Shown here: piece after piece, positions 42,959-46,503 of the stretch
Layout of the letters: each line of letters starts with the position of its first letter
How positions within the stretch are numbered: position 1 is the stretch's first letter
NCBI RefSeq assembly: GCF_000332815.1
Contig: NZ_AOFD01000034.1
Span: 1 to 46,503, forward strand
Length of the DNA stretch: 46,503 bases
From: Arthrobacter nitrophenolicus
GTDB taxonomy: Bacteria; Actinomycetota; Actinomycetes; Actinomycetales; Micrococcaceae
Direction of reading: 5' to 3'
Notes under the pieces: generated by a model
Database searches by the model: none
Told to the model about the DNA's origin: nothing
Seen by the model: only the letters and a program-made list of their open reading frames with translations
Position numbers and translations under genes: made by a program

Positions 42959-44197
42959 TCATGCTGCCTGCCTGGCGGCACGTGCGGCCTGGAATGCCAG
43001 GACGGCCGCGGCCAACAGGACGCCCGCGCTCACCAGGAACGTACCGCGGTGGCCGGTGGAGTCGAACAGCACTCCACCCAGTGTCGACCCGATGGCTATC
43101 GACGTCTGGACAACGGCGACCATGAGGCCGCCGCCCGCCTCAGCATTGTTTGGCATGGCCTTCGCCAGCCAGCTCCACCAACCCACGGGCGCGGCCGTGG
43201 ACATCAGGCCCCACAGGCCCAGGAGGACCACGACGGCGGCGAGCCAGCCGCCGGCGGGAACGAGCGCCGCGGCCAGGACCGCCATGAGCACCGGAAGAAT
43301 GACCAGCGTCCGGTACAGGCCTTTCCCGAGGAAGCGGCCGATCAGCATGGTGCCCGCAAAGCCGGCGACACCGATCACCAGCAGGACCAGGGAGACTGTG
43401 GCCACGTCCGCCCGCGTCACGGTTTCCAGGAACGGGCGGATGTAGGTGAAGAGGATGAACTGTCCCATGAAGAACGACCCGCAGGCGGCCATTCCCCAGG
43501 CGACGGGCCGGCTTTTCAGTCCTGAGAAGACTCCGAACGGGTTCTTCGCCGCGGACGCGCCTGCCGTGATTTTCATCGAAGGGAGGCTGAACCACTGCCA
43601 CACCAGGGCGAGCACGGCCACCGGCACCAGGCACAAGAACGCGCCCCGCCAGCCCACAATGGAGCCGAGGTAGCTGCCCAGCGGCGCGGCGACAACCGTT
43701 GCCAGCGCGTTGCCGCCATTGAAGATCGCCAGTGCCTGGGGCACCTTGTGCGCGGGGACCAGGCGCATGGCGGTGGCTGCCGAGATGGACCAGAACCCGC
43801 CGATGACCACGCCGATCAGCGCGCGGCCGATCATAAAGGGCAGGTACCCCGGCGCCAGGGCAACCACCGCTCCCGAGACAGCCATAACCGCGGTCAGGCC
43901 CAGCAGGAGGGTCTTGCGGTCCATGGTTCCGGCCAGGCTGGACACCGACAGGCTGGCCAGGACGGCGAAGAGGCCGGAGATTGCTATGCCCTGCCCCACC
44001 ATGCCCTCGGAGACCTGGAGGTCGGATGCCATGGGTGTGAGGAGGCTGACCGGCATGAATTCGGAGGCGATCAGGGCGAAGACGCACAGCGACATTGCGA
44101 AGACGCCTCCCCAGTGCGCCCGGTGGTGTTCGCGGACGTCCGGTGCCGGGGCCTTCTTGCTGCTGGTGACGGCGGTAGTGGAGTCCATAGCCTTCAT
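42959..44197 (-). CDS. MFS efflux transporter (DHA1 family, PbuE/NepI-like)
   Basis: 412 residues from ATG 44197 (ATG 44188 also possible), twelve hydrophobic helices. FALIASEFMPVSLLTPMASDLQVSEGMVGQGIA (first helix pair), LAGTMDRKTLLLGL (the D-R-K loop 2-3 motif) and RALIGVVIGGFWSISAATAMRLVP (about 135-158, motif C region) are typical of the drug and purine-nucleoside exporter group. It pumps a small molecule out with protons. The operator at 44230-44251 ends 33 bases upstream. First gene of the MFS-cupin operon. Confidence 0.9.
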   Translation of the reverse strand: MKAMDSTTAVTSSKKAPAPDVREHHRAHWGGVFAMSLCVFALIASEFMPVSLLTPMASDLQVSEGMVGQGIAISGLFAVLASLSVSSLAGTMDRKTLLLGLTAVMAVSGAVVALAPGYLPFMIGRALIGVVIGGFWSISAATAMRLVPAHKVPQALAIFNGGNALATVVAAPLGSYLGSIVGWRGAFLCLVPVAVLALVWQWFSLPSMKITAGASAAKNPFGVFSGLKSRPVAWGMAACGSFFMGQFILFTYIRPFLETVTRADVATVSLVLLVIGVAGFAGTMLIGRFLGKGLYRTLVILPVLMAVLAAALVPAGGWLAAVVVLLGLWGLMSTAAPVGWWSWLAKAMPNNAEAGGGLMVAVVQTSIAIGSTLGGVLFDSTGHRGTFLVSAGVLLAAAVLAFQAARAARQAA

Positions 44198-44229
44198 CAA
44201 ACCCCGGGGCCAAAGTTCCAGCGAGGGCC

Positions 44230-44251
44230 CTGCTGGAACGGGTTATGGCAG
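44230..44251. promoter_or_regulatory. operator copy 2 of the MmyB-type regulator (MFS-cupin operon)
   Basis: CTGC-TGG-AAC-GG-GTT-ATG-GCAG, the same dyad as at 38693-38714. The longer match is 44223-44252 against 38686-38715, with the 13-mer GAGGGCCCTGCTG identical in both. It is 33 bases before the MFS start. Confidence 0.75.
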
Positions 44252-44257
44252 TACCCC

Positions 44258-45157
44258 TTACTGCCGCACCGCGGACGACGCCGGGACTTCCCGCCGTCGT
44301 CCGTTTTCGCCTTCCGGCGGCTGGGGTTTGTAGACCCACGCCACCAGCACCACGGAGATGATCATCAGCAGGAACCACGCCACGAGCTTTTCCAGCCCCA
44401 CGGGATGCCAGCCGGCCACCTGGCTCGGGTACAGCCAGGCGCCGGACCAGGTGGCGATGTTTTCGGCAATCCAGATGAACAGCGCCACCAGCAGGAATGC
44501 GGCCACCAGCGGCATGCGGAACTGCCTGCGGAACACCCGGAAGTGCATCACGCACCGCCCGTAGATGATGACGACGGCGGCCAGCAGCACCCAGCGCAGG
44601 TCCCAGATGTAGTGATGCGTGAAGAAATTCGCGTAGATGGCCGCGCCCAGGAGCGCCGTGATCCAGCGCCGCGGGTAGGCAGCGAAACGGAGGTCGAAAA
44701 GCCGGTAGACCCGCACCATGTAGGAACCCACTGCTGCGTACATGAAGCCGCTGAACAGGGGCACCGCGCCGATGCGCAGGAAGCCCTCGGCCTCGTAGGA
44801 CCAGGAGCCGGCGTCGGTCTTGAACAGCTCCATCACGGTGCCCACGATGTGGAACAGGATGATCACCCGCAGTTCGCGGAGCGTCTCCAGCTTGAACAGC
44901 ACCATGAGGACCTGGATGGCGACGGCGGCGATGGTCAGGAAATCGTTCCGGGCCAGGGCAGCGGTGTCCGGGTACCAGAGCCGCGCGGCCATCAGGACGG
45001 CGAGGAGCGTGGCACCGAAGATGCACGCCCAGCCCTGTTTGAGGCCGAACACCACGAACTCGGTGACTTTTGCTTTGTAGCCGCCGGCCGGGGCGGTGGC
45101 CAGGAAGCGGCGGGCCCGTTCATCGATCCGCTGCTCAACTGAAGTGGAACTACGCAC
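44258..45157 (-). CDS. DUF817 family membrane protein
   Basis: 299 residues from GTG 45157. Seven or eight hydrophobic segments. EFVVFGLKQGWACIFGATLLAVLM, FHIVGTVMELFKTDAGSWSYEAEGFLRIGAVPLFSGFMYAAVGSYM, FTHHYIWDLRW and ENIATWSGAWLYPSQVAGW are characteristic DUF817 blocks with conserved Glu and His residues in the membrane. The GTG overlaps the MpaB stop (45150-45152) by several bases, so the two are coupled. The function is not known. The frame upstream of the GTG is a shadow of the MpaB gene. A terminator-like hairpin lies in its last codons. Confidence 0.8.
   Translation of the reverse strand: MRSSTSVEQRIDERARRFLATAPAGGYKAKVTEFVVFGLKQGWACIFGATLLAVLMAARLWYPDTAALARNDFLTIAAVAIQVLMVLFKLETLRELRVIILFHIVGTVMELFKTDAGSWSYEAEGFLRIGAVPLFSGFMYAAVGSYMVRVYRLFDLRFAAYPRRWITALLGAAIYANFFTHHYIWDLRWVLLAAVVIIYGRCVMHFRVFRRQFRMPLVAAFLLVALFIWIAENIATWSGAWLYPSQVAGWHPVGLEKLVAWFLLMIISVVLVAWVYKPQPPEGENGRRREVPASSAVRQ
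44272..44303. terminator. terminator-like hairpin within the DUF817 3' end
   Basis: CGGACGACG (44272-44280) pairs with CGTCGTCCG (44295-44303); inside, CGGG pairs with CCCG around ACTT. A TTTT run follows on the plus strand only. It overlaps the last codons of the DUF817 gene, so it may separate it from the MFS promoter. Confidence 0.4.
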
Positions 45158-45968
45158 TGGCTCCCTGACGCTGTATGGGCTGGCGGTTCTTGCGAAGGTC
45201 TTTATCGAGTTCGGCCAGGCAGTAGTCCTTGAACCAGTGCCGGATCCGCCGCGGAAGCCGGGGGTACACCACGGCCAGGACCGCCATGGTGCGGTCGAAG
45301 CGGCGCTGCCGGCGGTGGTTCCACGGCAGGCCGAAGTCCTCCCGCAGCTGCGGCGGCAGGAGCCCGGCGGTGAGGAACCTTGCGGGCGGGATGATGGCGC
45401 GGTACCAGAGTGCGGTGTGCTTGGGGTAAAGCAGGCCTCGGCCCACCCGCACGCCGCCCGCTTCCGCGCGCAGCGTGGAGATGCGTCCGTCCCAGTAGCG
45501 GCGGAAGGCGGCACGGTCTGCCGGCCACAGCTCCCGGGGCAGCTGCAGGGCCGTCCCGATCCGTGCGTAGTCCTGGTACATGGCGTCGGCTGACTCGTCG
45601 TCGAGCGGGCCGTAGATCTTTTCGATGATGGTCACCGCGGTGTCATAGAGCGTGGCAACCACCCAGAGCTGGAGTTCCGGATCGTAGGCGTTGTAGCCCG
45701 GCGAAGCCTCGGTGCCGGCTTTCCGCACGGGAACGTGGGCGCGGTTCACCCTGCGCCGGACCTCTTTCACCTGCTCGTCCGTGCCATAGACGATGGCGTA
45801 GACGTAGGTCAGGGTGCCTTTGAGCCTGTTGACCGGGCGGCCGACAAAGGAGCTGTGCTCGTCCACGCCGCGCCCGACGGCTGGGTCTGCGAGCTGCAGC
45901 AGCAGAGCCCGTCCCGCTCCCACGAGCAGGATGGTTTCTGCACCGTAGTCGGCCATTCCTCGCACCAT
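45150..45968 (-). CDS. oxygenase MpaB family protein (DUF2236)
   Basis: 272 residues. AGRALLLQLADPAVGRGVDEHSSFVGRPVNRLKGTLTYVYAIVYGTDEQ (about 17-62), NRAHVPVRKAG, NAYDPELQLWVVATLYDTAVTIIEKIYGP and RYWDGRISTLR match the MpaB/latex-clearing-protein superfamily, which includes heme-containing oxygenases. Conserved Arg and His residues for a cofactor are present; heme binding is inferred from the family. TAGCCT (minus strand, 45975-45980) lies 6 bases before the ATG, consistent with leaderless translation. It is the first gene of a pair with DUF817. Confidence 0.88.
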   Translation of the reverse strand: MVRGMADYGAETILLVGAGRALLLQLADPAVGRGVDEHSSFVGRPVNRLKGTLTYVYAIVYGTDEQVKEVRRRVNRAHVPVRKAGTEASPGYNAYDPELQLWVVATLYDTAVTIIEKIYGPLDDESADAMYQDYARIGTALQLPRELWPADRAAFRRYWDGRISTLRAEAGGVRVGRGLLYPKHTALWYRAIIPPARFLTAGLLPPQLREDFGLPWNHRRQRRFDRTMAVLAVVYPRLPRRIRHWFKDYCLAELDKDLRKNRQPIQRQGASA

Positions 45969-46018
45969 TTCAACAGGCTACCGGAGGGCGCATGAACCGA
46001 CGACGCCGGGCGGCCGGC

Positions 46019-46115
46019 ATGTGGAAACCCGCCGCGGTGATGGGGGCTGCTGACTCTGCGGTGCCGGTTGCAGCCCGGACATCTTCCGGAACCCACTGGC
46101 CGCGGTTTTCCACAT
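46019..46115. repeat. inverted repeat with DnaA-box-like arms before the HNH gene
   Basis: ATGTGGAAA (46019-46027) is repeated inverted as TTTCCACAT (46107-46115); CCGCGG lies next to the right arm and GCCGCGG near the left one. The TTTTCCACA core resembles a DnaA box. It occupies most of the gap before the DUF222 gene. Confidence 0.5.
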
Positions 46116-46165
46116 AGGCGCTGGTCGTGGCGGGAATTGTCAGACCGTGCTGGAAGACTTTGTTT

Positions 46166-46503
46166 ATGGAAGTGGTTGGGGCGGCGGCAGAGCCAGGGGA
46201 CGGAACGGTTGCGGGGCTTTATGGTGTCCCGACTGTTTCGGACGTGCTTGCCCTGCTCGCCCGCGTGCCTGTTGCCTCCGCTGGTGCGGGGATGATTGAC
46301 CAGTTGCGGCAGCTGGAGGATGTGAAGTCCCTGGCCGGTGCCCGGCAGGCCGACATCACTGTCGCCTTTGATGGGTTCCAGCGGCGGGTCCAGGCCGCGG
46401 CCGGCGTCCCGGCCGACGAGCAGGGCGCCGGCGTGGCTGCCCAAATTGCCCTGGCGCGGCGGGAATCCCCCGCCAAGGGCGGACGGCTTTTTGGCCTGGC
46501 GAA
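46166..46503 (+). CDS. DUF222/HNH endonuclease (13E12-type) N-terminus, partial
   Basis: 112 codons visible from ATG 46166, cut by the window edge. The segment AGMIDQLRQLEDVKSLAGARQADITVAFD and VAAQIALARRESPAKGGRLFGLA are the standard beginning of the DUF222 domain of the actinobacterial 13E12 family, whose C-terminus normally carries an HNH nuclease. These genes occur in many copies per genome and behave as mobile or repeat-associated elements. The HNH part is outside the window, so activity cannot be judged. Confidence 0.85.
   Translation, partial: MEVVGAAAEPGDGTVAGLYGVPTVSDVLALLARVPVASAGAGMIDQLRQLEDVKSLAGARQADITVAFDGFQRRVQAAAGVPADEQGAGVAAQIALARRESPAKGGRLFGLA

Noticed and set aside
46019..46115. 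Replication origin based on DnaA-like boxes
   Set aside because: Only two imperfect boxes, no AT-rich unwinding region and no dnaA or dnaN nearby.

Overview
The window is high-GC DNA from an actinobacterium, most likely Arthrobacter or Pseudarthrobacter. The reasons are the codon bias, frequent GTG starts, many promoters with a -10 box 6-8 bases before the start codon (leaderless mRNAs), DtxR/IdeR-type iron boxes, GAF-ANTAR proteins and a DUF222/HNH gene at the right edge. It looks like ordinary chromosome. I see no rRNA, tRNA, CRISPR array, prophage or intact insertion sequence.

Layout. 1-2505: tail of an unseen gene, a VTC-domain polyphosphate polymerase and a repetitive lipoprotein. 2536-7498 (mostly minus): alpha/beta hydrolase, small membrane protein, an acyl desaturase with its ferredoxin reductase under a clear promoter-operator, and a luciferase-like oxidoreductase. 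7554-14936: YnfA, two DUF202 proteins, DUF3592, DUF2630, a nitrilase-family amidase, an ammonium transporter with GlnR-like sites, a self-regulating PadR repressor and a bifunctional penicillin-binding protein. 15193-21135: GNAT, DUF1992, GH35 beta-galactosidase, thioesterase, an ArsR-SRPBCC pair and an S51-type peptidase. 21149-24685: four GAF-ANTAR proteins plus one unknown. 24696-29741: ferric-siderophore uptake (binding protein and siderophore-interacting reductase on minus; two permeases and an ATPase on plus) around an iron box. 29960-30513: two tandem paralogous proteins of about 60 residues with no recognised family. 30642-33597: TPR-like protein, CPBP membrane protein, nitronate monooxygenase. 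33661-36403: an iron box followed by a penicillin-acylase-like gene and a siderophore-type hydroxylysine/hydroxyamine acyltransferase. 36414-42495: small protein, lipoprotein, zinc alcohol dehydrogenase divergent from an MmyB-type regulator, PQQ-type sugar dehydrogenase, FMN monooxygenase. 42518-45968 (minus): cupin, MFS exporter, DUF817 protein, MpaB-type oxygenase. 46166-end: start of a DUF222/HNH gene.

Two regulatory links stand out. Two good DtxR/IdeR boxes tie the siderophore uptake locus to the acylase-acyltransferase pair 4 kb further on, although no NIS synthetase or NRPS is present. A 30-bp sequence with 26 identical positions, containing the dyad CTGC-N3-AAC-N2-GTT-N3-GCAG, occurs upstream of both the alcohol dehydrogenase (next to the MmyB-type regulator) and the MFS-cupin operon, which suggests one small regulon.

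Caution on quality: about fifteen genes carry a single-base frameshift, mostly a lost base in a short homopolymer. Each is repaired by one base to give a full-length conserved protein with intact active-site motifs. I read this as sequencing or assembly error, not gene decay, and give the repaired gene extents.
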